Both the position numbers and the translations under genes were made by a program. 64,000 nucleotides of DNA from [Flexibacter] sp. ATCC 35208. Its GTDB lineage: Bacteria; Bacteroidota; Bacteroidia; Chitinophagales; Chitinophagaceae. Position 1 is the stretch's first letter. Every line of letters starts with the position of its first letter. The stretch is from assembly GCF_001975825.1 (NCBI RefSeq), contig NZ_MTKN01000004.1, forward strand, positions 1 through 64,000. Reading direction: 5' to 3'. Shown piece after piece: positions 9,482 through 19,238 of this stretch. Under the pieces are notes generated by a model. That model was not told the DNA's origin. It was given only the letters and a program-made list of their open reading frames with translations, and searched no databases.

Positions 9482-10509
9482 TGACCATGAAACGACTGAT
9501 ATTAATATTGCTATTATTCATTTCCTGCCGCAAATGGGCACCAGATGACCTGGATTATCTGAGTGCCAGGGCTGTGTACAATCAGACCGTATTTGCACCT
9601 GTAATGGGCAGGACCACGTTGTATTCCCAGATCTTCAATACCGACAATTCCAGTACGCCTATCCAGTTTAAAATACTGAACGTACGTATAAAGAAAACCG
9701 GGGAGGCAGTTACCGACCTGGATCAGACTGTAGATGCGCTGGTATGGAAACAAGCCTATACAGGCTATGAGACCTCGCTGGATGAGATCAATGCCAAGCG
9801 TACGATAGAAAAACATACTGTATGGGAAATCAGACCTGAATCCGGTGATTTTGTATTGTGGTCAGCGACCGGGTTGCGGGCGCAACCTGATTCAGGTTAC
9901 CTCTTTGATGTGGAAGCGACGAACTCCGGTGGTAAAAATGTGTATAAGGATATGAGCCTGATGCCCTTTAGGGAACAGCCATATTCACCGTATGAATACG
10001 ACCCTGTCACTGGTTTACAAAAGGCGACTTATCCCAACACGAATGATTCTTCCATATTCGTATTGCAATACAATCACCCCGGCATTAGCAACATCACTAA
10101 CGATGATAATAACCTGGACCTGAAATCAGATAGTGTACGTGTATTGTTTCACAAAGCAGGCAATGGCCACAGCGTCACATTTAAGTTTATGGACAAGGAT
10201 TCCCTGCCTATAGATCCGGCTCAATTCAACCTCACACCCTGGGATAGCCTGATGCACGGATTTGATATACAGCGCACCACGACAGGCGTGACCTATCAGG
10301 TCGCCTATCCCATTCCATTGATGCGGTACAAGACCCGCTTTACCAATGGAGATGGTTCTCAGGCATATGTGAAATTCAGTTTTACAAGAGTGGGCTTTGG
10401 CAATCTCAGGCAGACAGGCACCATAGATCTTTCCTTCAATATCTATCAGGAAGGAGATTGGGAAATTATCTTCTATTTCAGGAACAACCCCCGGTTCAGG
10501 GATGAATAA
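9481..10509 (+). CDS. DUF5007-like lipoprotein of a SusCD module
   Basis: 342 residues, with a lipoprotein signal (MKRLILILLLFISC, Cys about residue 16 from the first Met). The ATG at 9481 overlaps the stop of the FAS1 gene; an in-frame ATG at 9487 is an equally good start. The protein is mostly beta, with no enzyme motif. Spacing of segments such as YNQTVFAPVMGRTTLYSQIF and TPIQFKILNVRIKKTGEA matches the protein at 27872-28840 in module C (YLENPFTVQQG..., NPINVKLLSVRNAYTGES), so the two are paralogues. From memory this resembles the DUF5007 family of SusCD-linked lipoproteins; the family name is less certain than the paralogy. Probable SusE/F-like surface glycan-binding role. Confidence 0.65.
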   Translation: MTMKRLILILLLFISCRKWAPDDLDYLSARAVYNQTVFAPVMGRTTLYSQIFNTDNSSTPIQFKILNVRIKKTGEAVTDLDQTVDALVWKQAYTGYETSLDEINAKRTIEKHTVWEIRPESGDFVLWSATGLRAQPDSGYLFDVEATNSGGKNVYKDMSLMPFREQPYSPYEYDPVTGLQKATYPNTNDSSIFVLQYNHPGISNITNDDNNLDLKSDSVRVLFHKAGNGHSVTFKFMDKDSLPIDPAQFNLTPWDSLMHGFDIQRTTTGVTYQVAYPIPLMRYKTRFTNGDGSQAYVKFSFTRVGFGNLRQTGTIDLSFNIYQEGDWEIIFYFRNNPRFRDE

Positions 10510-10521
10510 ACAAAGAAAATT

Positions 10522-13500
10522 ATGAAACAAACTATACTGTTGCTTTTTTGCCTGCTGACCGTTGTTTTCCTACAGGCACAGGACAAGGTTCCCATCACCG
10601 GGCAGGTCAGGGATGCAGCTACCAATGAACCTTTGGTAGGGGTAAGTATCATGGCTGGTGCACCGCTCAAAGCAGTAGGTATCACCGATGCCAATGGGCA
10701 TTTCTCTGCGAGTGTGTTGCCTAATTCCCCGCTGGTGTTCCGCTATATTGGTTATTCCGATTATCGCTTTACCCTGAAGGATAAGAAAGAACTGGTGATC
10801 CGGCTGGTGGTTACAGAAAATAAACTGAATGAAACAGTGATCATCGGTTACCAGAAAAAGACGCGTGAGATCACCACCGGTTCTGCTGTGATCGTGAGTG
10901 GAAAGGAATTGCAGGATGTACCAGTGTCGAACGTAGAACAATTGTTACAAGGCCGTGTAGCAGGTTTGAATATCCAGAATAATACCGGTGCACCTGGTGC
11001 CCGTGGTATGATCCAGATCAGAGGCCTGTCTAACATCACAGTGACAGGTAGCGGGAATGATGCCTTCCTGTCGCCTACTTCTCCTTTGTATGTGATAGAT
11101 GGGGTACCAATTGATGCAGATGCAAACTTTGAATATGGATATCAGTCAGCAGGTCCCGGTGTAAGTCCCATGTCTTTGATTCCTCCTGAAGATATTGAAA
11201 GCATGGAGATCCTGAAAGATGCACAGGCCACAGCGCTGTATGGCTCCCGTGGGGCATATGGTGTGATCCTGCTCACTACCCGCAGAGGTAGCTCGCCTAT
11301 ACCATTGGTGCGCTATACAGGTAACTTCTTTGTGAATACACCGCCACAGTTGCGCAAGACTATTGGTGGCGCAGCAGAGCGGAAATTACGCCTGCAGCAG
11401 ATATACAATAGTGGCAATATCAATGATATCTACAACATCACTACTACCCACTTCCTGGCAGATAGTCTCAATCCTTATTATAACAATTCTACTAACTGGC
11501 AGGATGTATTTTATGCTGCTACTTACAACCAGACACACAATGTCAACATCAGTGGTGGGGATCCTAAATTCAACTACAAGGTGGATCTGGGATATTACCA
11601 CGAGAATGGTGTAATCCGCAATACGGGCTTTGACCGCTACTCTGTGAATACGAATATGCTGTACCAGCCTAATCCAAAGTTCAGGGTATTCACCAGCTTA
11701 TCCACACAGGTTGGTAAAAGGAACAAAGGTGATGGTAATGGACTTACACAAAGTGGTGTAGCTGCCAATGCATCTGCCTCTTCTTTGCTGCCGGGTCCTT
11801 CATTTTATCAAAGTACTTCCGGCGTATTGTCATCATTAGATACGAAGAATGATAACAAGACTGCCAATGTGAGAGCAAGTATCGATGCCAGTTACCAGTT
11901 GTTAAAAGGGCTGAGCCTGGGTTCAAGTGTGAGCTATGATTACGCCAGTAATACAGAAGACAGGTTCACGCCAGCGGCTGCTCATGGAGACTTTTCACAG
12001 GTATATGCATACAATGACCGCAAGTTTACTTTGTACAACAGGAATACATTGTCTTACTTCACCTCTATCAAAAATAACCACAACTTCTTCATCTCTGCTT
12101 TCAATGAAATCTACAGCAAAGGATTTCAGGCGCAGGTAATACAGCAGGAGAAAACACCAAATGACCAGTACCAGGGACCATTGGGTTATGACGGCTATGC
12201 GTCACTGGGTGGTGGTTTGCTGGACAACTACAGCAAGCAGCACATTGCCAGCTTTGCAGGTACATTCTCTTACAACTACAAGCAGAAGTATGTGATGGAT
12301 CTTAGCTACCGTATGGATGGTACATCCAGCAGCGGTTTTGAAGATCCTTATTCTAAAAATCCGGCAGTGGGTGTGAGATGGAACTTTAACAAAGAAGGTT
12401 TCCTCAGTGAAAAGAAATGGCTCACCTACGGCTCACTGAGAGGTAGCTGGGGACAGAACATTGTACCATCCGGCGATATCTTTTCTATCTATGGCACATT
12501 CGATCCCCGTGGTACGTACAATGCCAATCAGCGACTGGGTATCAACTATTCACTCCTGCCGAATACAACCTTACAACCCACTGCAACCACGCAATACAAC
12601 TTTGGTTTTGAAGCGGGGTTCTTTGACAGTCGGTTAGAAGTGATCTTCGATGCTTATTACAAAACGGTGAAGAACCTGTTAAGAACAAAGAACCTATCTA
12701 ACATCACCGGTTTTGATCAGATCACCACGAACGAAACTTCGCTCATTGACTATGGTTATGAGCTGACCCTGACCTTCCGTCCACTGCCGCGTACCAGCAA
12801 GGTACAATGGACCGTGTCTGTGAATGCTGCTCTCAATAAGGACATCCTGACCCATTTACCCAATGGCGCCAGACAACTCATTGAATATGATTATACCAAC
12901 AGTCAGCATACCTTATTCCGTGTAGGTAGAAATAGTCTTACAAACTACCTGTTCAAAACAGAGGGAGTATATGCCACAGATAATGACGTGCCGGTAGATC
13001 CCGCTACGGGACAGCGTTATCGCACGGCAGATGGTACGTACTTTAAAGCAGGTGATCCTATTTTCAAAGACGTAGATCATAACTATATACTGGATAATAA
13101 TGACTATGTAGCTGCGGGCAATTCACAACCGCTCATTACTGGTGGTCTGCAATCTTATGTGAACTATAAGAACTGGTCACTGAACCTCAGTACATCTTAT
13201 ACACTGATCCGTAAAATTCTCAACAACGCATTTGCAGAAAGAATGCAGTACCTGGGTGATCCTTACAATGCGAAGGCGGTAGTAGATGTGAGCGATGTGG
13301 ATTACTGGAAACCGGATCATACAAATGCGAAGTACCCGAACCCATTTGATTATACCCGTTATTCTTCCATAAAGCCATACAGGTATGATCAGACATTGAT
13401 AGAGGAGGATGGCTCTTACTGGAAAATAAACACCATTACACTGGCTTATTTACTCAACAGGAAGTTCACCAACCGCTATGGTGTGAATTCAGTGAGGACA

Positions 13501-13641
13501 TATTTCTCCTGCAATAACCTGATCACGTTTTCGCCCTATAGCGGTCCGAACCCGGAAAACGTATCCGCGCTGGGTCGTGATCAGTCCAGTGGTTACCCCG
13601 TACCACGCAGTTATAATTTCGGGATGAATATAGAATTCTAA
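10522..13641 (+). CDS. SusC-like TonB-dependent receptor
   Basis: Outer-membrane glycan importer, 1039 residues. Signal peptide 1-19 (ending VVFLQAQ), then the CarboxypepD_reg-like domain about 22-100 (VPITGQVRDAATNEPLVGVS), the TonB-box-like ETVIIGYQKK, a plug with PLYVIDGVPIDADANFEYG and SMEILKDAQATALYGSRGAYG, and the barrel ending SYNFGMNIEF. It has the full SusC layout, unlike the first SusC of the run. It sits 12 bp after the DUF5007-like gene and 9 bp before its SusD, so it opens the second module without its own obvious promoter. Confidence 0.94.
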   Translation: MKQTILLLFCLLTVVFLQAQDKVPITGQVRDAATNEPLVGVSIMAGAPLKAVGITDANGHFSASVLPNSPLVFRYIGYSDYRFTLKDKKELVIRLVVTENKLNETVIIGYQKKTREITTGSAVIVSGKELQDVPVSNVEQLLQGRVAGLNIQNNTGAPGARGMIQIRGLSNITVTGSGNDAFLSPTSPLYVIDGVPIDADANFEYGYQSAGPGVSPMSLIPPEDIESMEILKDAQATALYGSRGAYGVILLTTRRGSSPIPLVRYTGNFFVNTPPQLRKTIGGAAERKLRLQQIYNSGNINDIYNITTTHFLADSLNPYYNNSTNWQDVFYAATYNQTHNVNISGGDPKFNYKVDLGYYHENGVIRNTGFDRYSVNTNMLYQPNPKFRVFTSLSTQVGKRNKGDGNGLTQSGVAANASASSLLPGPSFYQSTSGVLSSLDTKNDNKTANVRASIDASYQLLKGLSLGSSVSYDYASNTEDRFTPAAAHGDFSQVYAYNDRKFTLYNRNTLSYFTSIKNNHNFFISAFNEIYSKGFQAQVIQQEKTPNDQYQGPLGYDGYASLGGGLLDNYSKQHIASFAGTFSYNYKQKYVMDLSYRMDGTSSSGFEDPYSKNPAVGVRWNFNKEGFLSEKKWLTYGSLRGSWGQNIVPSGDIFSIYGTFDPRGTYNANQRLGINYSLLPNTTLQPTATTQYNFGFEAGFFDSRLEVIFDAYYKTVKNLLRTKNLSNITGFDQITTNETSLIDYGYELTLTFRPLPRTSKVQWTVSVNAALNKDILTHLPNGARQLIEYDYTNSQHTLFRVGRNSLTNYLFKTEGVYATDNDVPVDPATGQRYRTADGTYFKAGDPIFKDVDHNYILDNNDYVAAGNSQPLITGGLQSYVNYKNWSLNLSTSYTLIRKILNNAFAERMQYLGDPYNAKAVVDVSDVDYWKPDHTNAKYPNPFDYTRYSSIKPYRYDQTLIEEDGSYWKINTITLAYLLNRKFTNRYGVNSVRTYFSCNNLITFSPYSGPNPENVSALGRDQSSGYPVPRSYNFGMNIEF

Positions 13642-13650
13642 CACACTAAA

Positions 13651-15189
13651 ATGAGAACGATTATGTATCGCAGGATATATCTCATCGCTTGTTTACTATT
13701 GATTACCCAGGGAAGCTGTAAAAAGTTCCTGGATGTAAAGGCACTGGACAAACTGTCTGGTAATGCTTTCTTCCAGAGTGCCAGCGATGTAGAAGATAAT
13801 ATGTGGGATATCTATGGCCTCTTCAGAGATGTAGTCGGCTCCTGTCCCTTGTATGCAGTAGCAGGAGAGGTGAGGGGCGGTATGCTGGGTTATTCACCAC
13901 AGAAGAACGATGGCAATGATCGCAGCTTTGTAGAATATGCTGCAAAAAACGATTTGATACCATTGATCTATACCCCTTCAGGCAAGGATTTCTGGAACAT
14001 ATTTGACCTGGCAAACCTGTCGGACTGGAAACCGTTTTACCGGGTGATACAAGCCTGTAATATCCTTCAGTACGAAATAGGGCGCCGTAGTATACCGGAC
14101 CTCTCTAATGAACAGAAACTGGAATACCAGGCAGAAGCCACCTTTATGCGTTGCCTCTCTTACTGGACCATGGTACGCCTGTGGGGCGATGTCGCTTACT
14201 ATACAGATGCGTATCATGAAGCACCACTACCCAGAGAAAAAATGGTCACCGTAATGAAGAATTGCATTGCTGACCTGAGTGGTGTAATGGATAACCTGCC
14301 ATGGACATTTTCAGACCCTGCCAACCGTGGTGCTCGCGCCAGCAAAGGTGCCGCCATTGGTCTTATCATGGAAATGAATATGTGGAATGCAGGGTTTGAT
14401 AAGGCCAATGCACAACAATACTATAAATCCACTGCCGATCTGGGAAATGACCTGATCCAGAGTGCGGCGTACGAATTGTTGCCCATAGATCAGTCCTTCA
14501 CCATCTTCAAAGGTCGTAGTAAAGAAAGCCTGTTTGATATCGTGATCAGTAGTAACTATGGAGAAACCTTGTCAGAGAAATGGAATGACCTCTCAGAGCT
14601 GGTGGTGCACTATCCATATAAGCGTCCGGCTGCCAATCACCAATACAGCTTTTGCTATTTCAGGGCCGAATACCTGCGTCGGCTATATCCTACAGGCGTA
14701 CCGGATGCCCGTATAGAAATGTGGTTTGACTCCCAGATGTTTGCCAACGACGGCACCTTCCTGTTCCTGAAATACAACAGTGTGTATGAGCAGGGGAATG
14801 ACGATGTGAATGTGGATAACAACCTCATTGTACTCCGCTATGCAGGTGCGATTCTGCTCAGGGCAGAAGCACTTGCAGAGATGGGCGAAGATGCAGAAGC
14901 AATACGCATGATGAACCTGATCAGGGATAGAGCCAGGACTACGCTTTATCAGGGGGCTGGTGGTACCGCACTGAAGGAGGCCATCTTCACAGAAAGGTCC
15001 AAGGAACTGATGATGGAAGGGCACTATTACTTCGATCTGATAAGAACAGGCAGAGTGACGAATACAAACTGGTGTTATTACGCCCTGACACAATCCCAGT
15101 TTGACAATGGCGGATGGACCTGGCCTGTATCCACAGCTTCGCTGGATAACAACCCTTACATGCAATTAAATAATTACTGGTTAAGATAA
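13651..15189 (+). CDS. SusD/RagB-family glycan-binding lipoprotein
   Basis: Partner of the SusC at 10522; 512 residues. The first ATG is at 13651 and a second in-frame ATG at 13663 gives the more compact lipoprotein signal MYRRIYLIACLLLITQGSC-KK, so either may be used. Family landmarks are LSGNAFFQSASDVEDNMWDI near the N-terminus, EATFMRCLSYWTMVRLWGDV in the middle and ERSKELMMEGHYYFDLIRTG near the C-terminus, ending NPYMQLNNYWLR. It should bind the glycan at the cell surface and cap the SusC barrel. Confidence 0.92.
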   Translation: MRTIMYRRIYLIACLLLITQGSCKKFLDVKALDKLSGNAFFQSASDVEDNMWDIYGLFRDVVGSCPLYAVAGEVRGGMLGYSPQKNDGNDRSFVEYAAKNDLIPLIYTPSGKDFWNIFDLANLSDWKPFYRVIQACNILQYEIGRRSIPDLSNEQKLEYQAEATFMRCLSYWTMVRLWGDVAYYTDAYHEAPLPREKMVTVMKNCIADLSGVMDNLPWTFSDPANRGARASKGAAIGLIMEMNMWNAGFDKANAQQYYKSTADLGNDLIQSAAYELLPIDQSFTIFKGRSKESLFDIVISSNYGETLSEKWNDLSELVVHYPYKRPAANHQYSFCYFRAEYLRRLYPTGVPDARIEMWFDSQMFANDGTFLFLKYNSVYEQGNDDVNVDNNLIVLRYAGAILLRAEALAEMGEDAEAIRMMNLIRDRARTTLYQGAGGTALKEAIFTERSKELMMEGHYYFDLIRTGRVTNTNWCYYALTQSQFDNGGWTWPVSTASLDNNPYMQLNNYWLR

Positions 15190-15199
15190 AATATGTCTT

Positions 15200-15901
15200 A
15201 TGCTGCGAATGATTTTATTTTCGACCCTGATATTGATGAGTTTATTCGCCTGTAAAAAGGATGAATACTACCAGGACTCCGGTACACAGGATCCGCATTT
15301 CAATGGCAATACCCTGGTTTATCTGGATGCTGTACCATTTTTCTTTGATTCACTGGCGCAGATAGTGCGCCTGTCAGGCATGGAAGATGTATTTACAAAA
15401 GATACACTCACCTTCTTTGCACCCACTGACCGTAGTATCAAAAACCTCGTAGAGTTAATGAACGACAACCTCTATATGTATGGATATGATACGATCAAAA
15501 CTCTTTCAGATGTACCACAGGTCGTGTGGCAAAAATATCTGCAGCGATATATGTTCCATGGTGCGAATCAATTAAAGGATTATCCACAGATTGACTTCAG
15601 TCTAAAATCTATTTATCCCGGACAGGACTATCTATCCTGGAACAATACCACGATGAATATAGGTGCGATTTATACAGATGATAATGGCGTGAAGTATGTA
15701 GGCTACCGGCAGCTCACCATTTCCTACATACCGGATCTGACTTACCCATATGATAACTGGAACACAGCGATGGTATCTTCCTCCAATATTCTCACAGACA
15801 ATGGAGTCGTACATACGCTGGATAAAGATCACAATTATTTCGGTTTTGATATCGATAATTTCCTGTCCGATATGATATCAGTAATGCAAACCGGTGGATG
15901 A
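15200..15901 (+). CDS. FAS1 (fasciclin) domain lipoprotein
   Basis: 233 residues: lipoprotein signal MLRMILFSTLILMSLFAC-KKDEY and a single FAS1 domain (about 45-220) with the motif DTLTFFAPTDRSIKNLVELM and the closing segment NGVVHTLDKDHNYFGFDIDNF. That ending is the same as in the FAS1 domain at 7916 (EKDHQFGFDEF). It lies 10 bp after SusD and 18 bp before the TIG/delta-60 gene. As in the other two modules the FAS1 gene directly follows SusD, which suggests an accessory surface protein contacting the SusCD complex or its ligand. Binding partner unknown. Confidence 0.85.
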   Translation: MLRMILFSTLILMSLFACKKDEYYQDSGTQDPHFNGNTLVYLDAVPFFFDSLAQIVRLSGMEDVFTKDTLTFFAPTDRSIKNLVELMNDNLYMYGYDTIKTLSDVPQVVWQKYLQRYMFHGANQLKDYPQIDFSLKSIYPGQDYLSWNNTTMNIGAIYTDDNGVKYVGYRQLTISYIPDLTYPYDNWNTAMVSSSNILTDNGVVHTLDKDHNYFGFDIDNFLSDMISVMQTGG

Positions 15902-15919
15902 TAAAAAATAGCACACAAT

Positions 15920-17494
15920 ATGAAAATACTCGCTTATATACTGGCTGTCAGCATAGCACTTATTGCCTGTAGCAAAAAAGATAAAGTCTACCCGGATCCC
16001 TATGCGGGCGGACGTGCGCCACTGGGTGTGACACTCAGTACAGATGCACCTGCTCCGTCAGAAGCAGCGGTTGGCACCGTCATTACTTTCAAAGGCAGCG
16101 GATTGCTGCCACACAAGGATAGTATTCATTTCAATTTCAATGGCGAAGCTGGTGAAATAGTCGCTGTTGATTCTACCGGCATCCAGGTAAAAGTACCTGC
16201 TACTGCAAGTACGGGGGTGACCAGTGTATCGATTGGGGATCAGGTATTTATCGGACCGGTATTCAAAGTTAAGGGCAACCTGGATATTGATAATACGTGG
16301 AAAGGGGTAGTAGGTAGCAGCAGCTGGGTGAATGATTTATACCGTTTTTCAGACGGCCGCATCCTCCTTATTGGCGACTTCCTGGATTATGAACACAAAG
16401 GTGTGGTAAAACCTATAGGTCGTATAGTGCTCATCTCCAAAGATGGTGAAATAGATCGTTCGCTGCAATCAGGCAGAGGGTCAGATGGTTCACTCAGCAC
16501 GATCGGAGCCCTGCCCAGTGGCAAGCTGGTAGTGGGTGGCAGCTTTGCATCGTACGATATACACCTGGCAGAGATGCACAACATCACGGTATTGAATGCG
16601 AATGGTTCAATAGATTCTACAGTCGTAAACACATTTGAAGGGAAAGATACAGTGCCTGCATTCAATGGTGGAACAGATGGAAATATCTCAAGGGTATTTG
16701 TACATGAAAATAAGATCACTGCAGTTGGATCATTCAGTTATTATGAGCAGTACGTGTATGGAATATCTGACTATTTGCATGAGCGGGATTCGCTGGTGGT
16801 AGACAGTATTCCAGTCAGGAACCTGATACGCTTTTTCCCGGATGGGTCGCTTGATTCTTCCTTCAACTACAATACAGCCTTGCACAGAAGTAATGATGGT
16901 GCAAACGGACCTATTGCCGATGCATGCATGCAGGACGATGGCAAACTGATTATCGTAGGGCGCTTTACCCGTTACAATGGTATGGATGCTCCCTACATTG
17001 CCCGTATCAATACAGATGGTAGTCTTGATCAGGGGTTTGGTGGTGCCGGTGCAGACAATACCATCGCCAGTATCCGCTACAATGCCACTACCCAACGATT
17101 TGTACTGGCGGGTGTGTTCCGCAAATTCGACGGAGTTGATCATCATGGATTGGTCATGCTGAAAACAGATGGTACGGTCGATCCGCAATTGACGCCGTTG
17201 CCCATGGCAACTGATGTGAGTTACAGGCTGGCGCAGCAACTGAACAATGGATTGATTGTAGTAAGTGGTTATTTCAATAAGTATGGCAATGTTCACCGTA
17301 GTGGGTTCATGGTATTAAACCCTGATGGCTCGCTGGCGGCAGGCTATAACAATACCGCTGATTTTAGTGGCAGTCTGACCAAAGTATTTGAAACTACCAA
17401 TTCTTCTGGTCAGACGCAGACCCTCATCACAGGGCTTTTTAGTACGTTCAACAGGGTACAGATCACCAATGTAGTAAGGTTACTCTTTAAGTAA
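15920..17494 (+). CDS. TIG-domain, delta-60-repeat lipoprotein (DUF5008-like)
   Basis: 524 residues; lipoprotein signal MKILAYILAVSIALIAC-SKKD. Residues about 35-120 form an IPT/TIG immunoglobulin-like domain (GTVITFKGSGLLPHKDSIHF). From about 125 to the end there are delta-60-type beta-propeller repeats, each of the form (D/N)G(K/R)(I/L)x(V/I)xGxF-x-(R/K)(I/L)NxDGS(L/I)D; clear copies read DGRILLIGDF, SGKLVVGGSF, DGKLIIVGRF and NGLIVVSGYF. This layout resembles DUF5008 proteins found beside SusCD pairs. It is probably an extracellular SGBP-like binding protein with no enzymatic residues seen. Its stop codon directly abuts the next ATG. Confidence 0.75.
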   Translation: MKILAYILAVSIALIACSKKDKVYPDPYAGGRAPLGVTLSTDAPAPSEAAVGTVITFKGSGLLPHKDSIHFNFNGEAGEIVAVDSTGIQVKVPATASTGVTSVSIGDQVFIGPVFKVKGNLDIDNTWKGVVGSSSWVNDLYRFSDGRILLIGDFLDYEHKGVVKPIGRIVLISKDGEIDRSLQSGRGSDGSLSTIGALPSGKLVVGGSFASYDIHLAEMHNITVLNANGSIDSTVVNTFEGKDTVPAFNGGTDGNISRVFVHENKITAVGSFSYYEQYVYGISDYLHERDSLVVDSIPVRNLIRFFPDGSLDSSFNYNTALHRSNDGANGPIADACMQDDGKLIIVGRFTRYNGMDAPYIARINTDGSLDQGFGGAGADNTIASIRYNATTQRFVLAGVFRKFDGVDHHGLVMLKTDGTVDPQLTPLPMATDVSYRLAQQLNNGLIVVSGYFNKYGNVHRSGFMVLNPDGSLAAGYNNTADFSGSLTKVFETTNSSGQTQTLITGLFSTFNRVQITNVVRLLFK

Positions 17495-19228
17495 ATGTCA
17501 ATTATGCAGCACAGAATATATATCCTCCTGCTACTGGTCGGCTTCATGGCCTGCAATAAAGGCTACGACCGTATACTGGATAAGAAAGATTATAATGACA
17601 GTACCGGGGTCATAGCGCGTACCCCCAAAATATTGTTCCTCACCATCGACGGCGCGCGGGGAGAATCTGTGAGAGATGCCGGTGCACCCAACCTGCTGGC
17701 ACTATCAGAGCATGCCATCTATTCCTGGAACAGCATCAGTGATACCATTGCCCTGCGCAGGACGGGATGGGCAGATCTGCTCACCGGTGTACACAAAGAA
17801 AAACATGGTGTGATAAAAGATGATTTCAGCAACAACCACCTGCAGGCATACCCTGTATTTTTCAAATATATCAAAGATAGAGAGCCTAAGTTCCGTATTG
17901 CAGCATACAGCTCCTCAGATAGCCTGGGTCAATATCTAATCACAGATGCTGACGTTAATCAAACCTTTGCGGACGATGATGCCGCCGCTACCCAGGCTAT
18001 CCTGCAGGAGTTAACGATCGATACTGCCAGTATGGTATTTGGTCAGTTTTCGCAGGTAGAACTGGCAGGGCGCCAGTATGGATACGATGTGAGTGTACCC
18101 GAATATAAAGCGGCTATCTTACAGGCAGATGAAAATATCGGAAAGATCATCACTGCCCTCCGGCAACGTAAGACGTATGCTGCCGAAGACTGGCTGGTGA
18201 TCATTACTGCCGGTAATGGCGGGGCTTATACCATCGATCCTTCAAATGATGATGGTACAATCCTGAGCAATACAAAGGTGAATACCTTCACAATCTATTA
18301 CTCTCCCCGCTATGCGCCAGGTTTCTTAGACCGCCCATATACTGGTAACCGTTATGCCGGCAAGGCAGTGCGGCTGTATGGTAATACTTCGGCCAGTGCA
18401 GTGTATGCCATTGTTGACAGCGGAAAGGAAGATTATAACTTAGGTAAAGATGCAGAAGCGACGATAGAATTAAAGATCAAAAAGAACAAGACGTCCGCAG
18501 GTGATTATTCCTATACCTATCCTTCCGTCATTGGTAACAATATGTCGCTGGACTGGTGGAACAATACCGGGTGGAACATTTCGCTGGAAGTAAATGCCTG
18601 GGGAGTACACTTTGGTCAAAACGGTGCAGGATTTAATATGGCGACAGCCAGCAATATCAGTGATGGTAAATGGCATGACATTGCCGCCGTGTTTGTAAAC
18701 AGGGATAATAAGCGGTACCTCCGCCTGTTCACAGATGGTAACTTCAACACAGAAGCAGACATTACCAGCTATGGCAATTTTGATACAGATGCACCGCTTA
18801 CATTAGGCTATATGCCCGGTAATATTGTGAATAACCGCTGGCTGGATGCTTATATCACAGAGGTGAAGTTCTGGAAAGCGGCGATTCCAGACAATATCAT
18901 CAGTGAATATGTATGTGCGGCAGAACTGCCTTCCTCCCATCCTTACCACGATTATCTTGTGGGTTACTGGTCCTGCAAAGATGGGTATGGCAATGTATTC
19001 AGAGACCAGAGTGAATGGTCGCATGACTTCCAGATCAAAGGTGGTTATCAGTGGGATGACTTCAGTGACCTGATGTGCCCAAGTAGTGCCAACAACCTTG
19101 CCCAGCTGGTGCCACAACCGGTAGATCCTGTGCGTCAGATCCTGAACTGGTTGCAGATAGCTGCTGATACTAAATGGGACCTGGATGGAAAAGTATGGGT
19201 CACTTCCTATGTAGATATTAACAAATAA
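17495..19228 (+). CDS. Alkaline-phosphatase-fold (pseudo)enzyme with LamG and DUF4983-like C-terminus
   Basis: 577 residues, lipoprotein signal ending FMAC-NKGY (Cys 20). Residues about 44-280 match the type I phosphodiesterase/nucleotide pyrophosphatase fold: KILFLTIDGARG with metal-ligand-like Asp52, and RTGWADLLTGVHKEKHGV around Thr90 at the nucleophile loop. The later metal sites look degraded: the usual D-x-x-G-H reads ELAGR (Glu189, Arg193) and the usual S-D-H-G reads AGNG (Gly240, Asn241). Residues about 315-475 form a LamG/concanavalin-like lectin domain, and the last 90 residues (YLVGYWSCKDGYGNVFRDQS) fit a DUF4983-like end. I infer a catalytically dead, glycan-binding surface protein. 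It abuts the previous gene, and an alternative ATG lies at 17504. Confidence 0.72.
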   Translation: MSIMQHRIYILLLLVGFMACNKGYDRILDKKDYNDSTGVIARTPKILFLTIDGARGESVRDAGAPNLLALSEHAIYSWNSISDTIALRRTGWADLLTGVHKEKHGVIKDDFSNNHLQAYPVFFKYIKDREPKFRIAAYSSSDSLGQYLITDADVNQTFADDDAAATQAILQELTIDTASMVFGQFSQVELAGRQYGYDVSVPEYKAAILQADENIGKIITALRQRKTYAAEDWLVIITAGNGGAYTIDPSNDDGTILSNTKVNTFTIYYSPRYAPGFLDRPYTGNRYAGKAVRLYGNTSASAVYAIVDSGKEDYNLGKDAEATIELKIKKNKTSAGDYSYTYPSVIGNNMSLDWWNNTGWNISLEVNAWGVHFGQNGAGFNMATASNISDGKWHDIAAVFVNRDNKRYLRLFTDGNFNTEADITSYGNFDTDAPLTLGYMPGNIVNNRWLDAYITEVKFWKAAIPDNIISEYVCAAELPSSHPYHDYLVGYWSCKDGYGNVFRDQSEWSHDFQIKGGYQWDDFSDLMCPSSANNLAQLVPQPVDPVRQILNWLQIAADTKWDLDGKVWVTSYVDINK

Positions 19229-19238
19229 ACCTGCTGCT

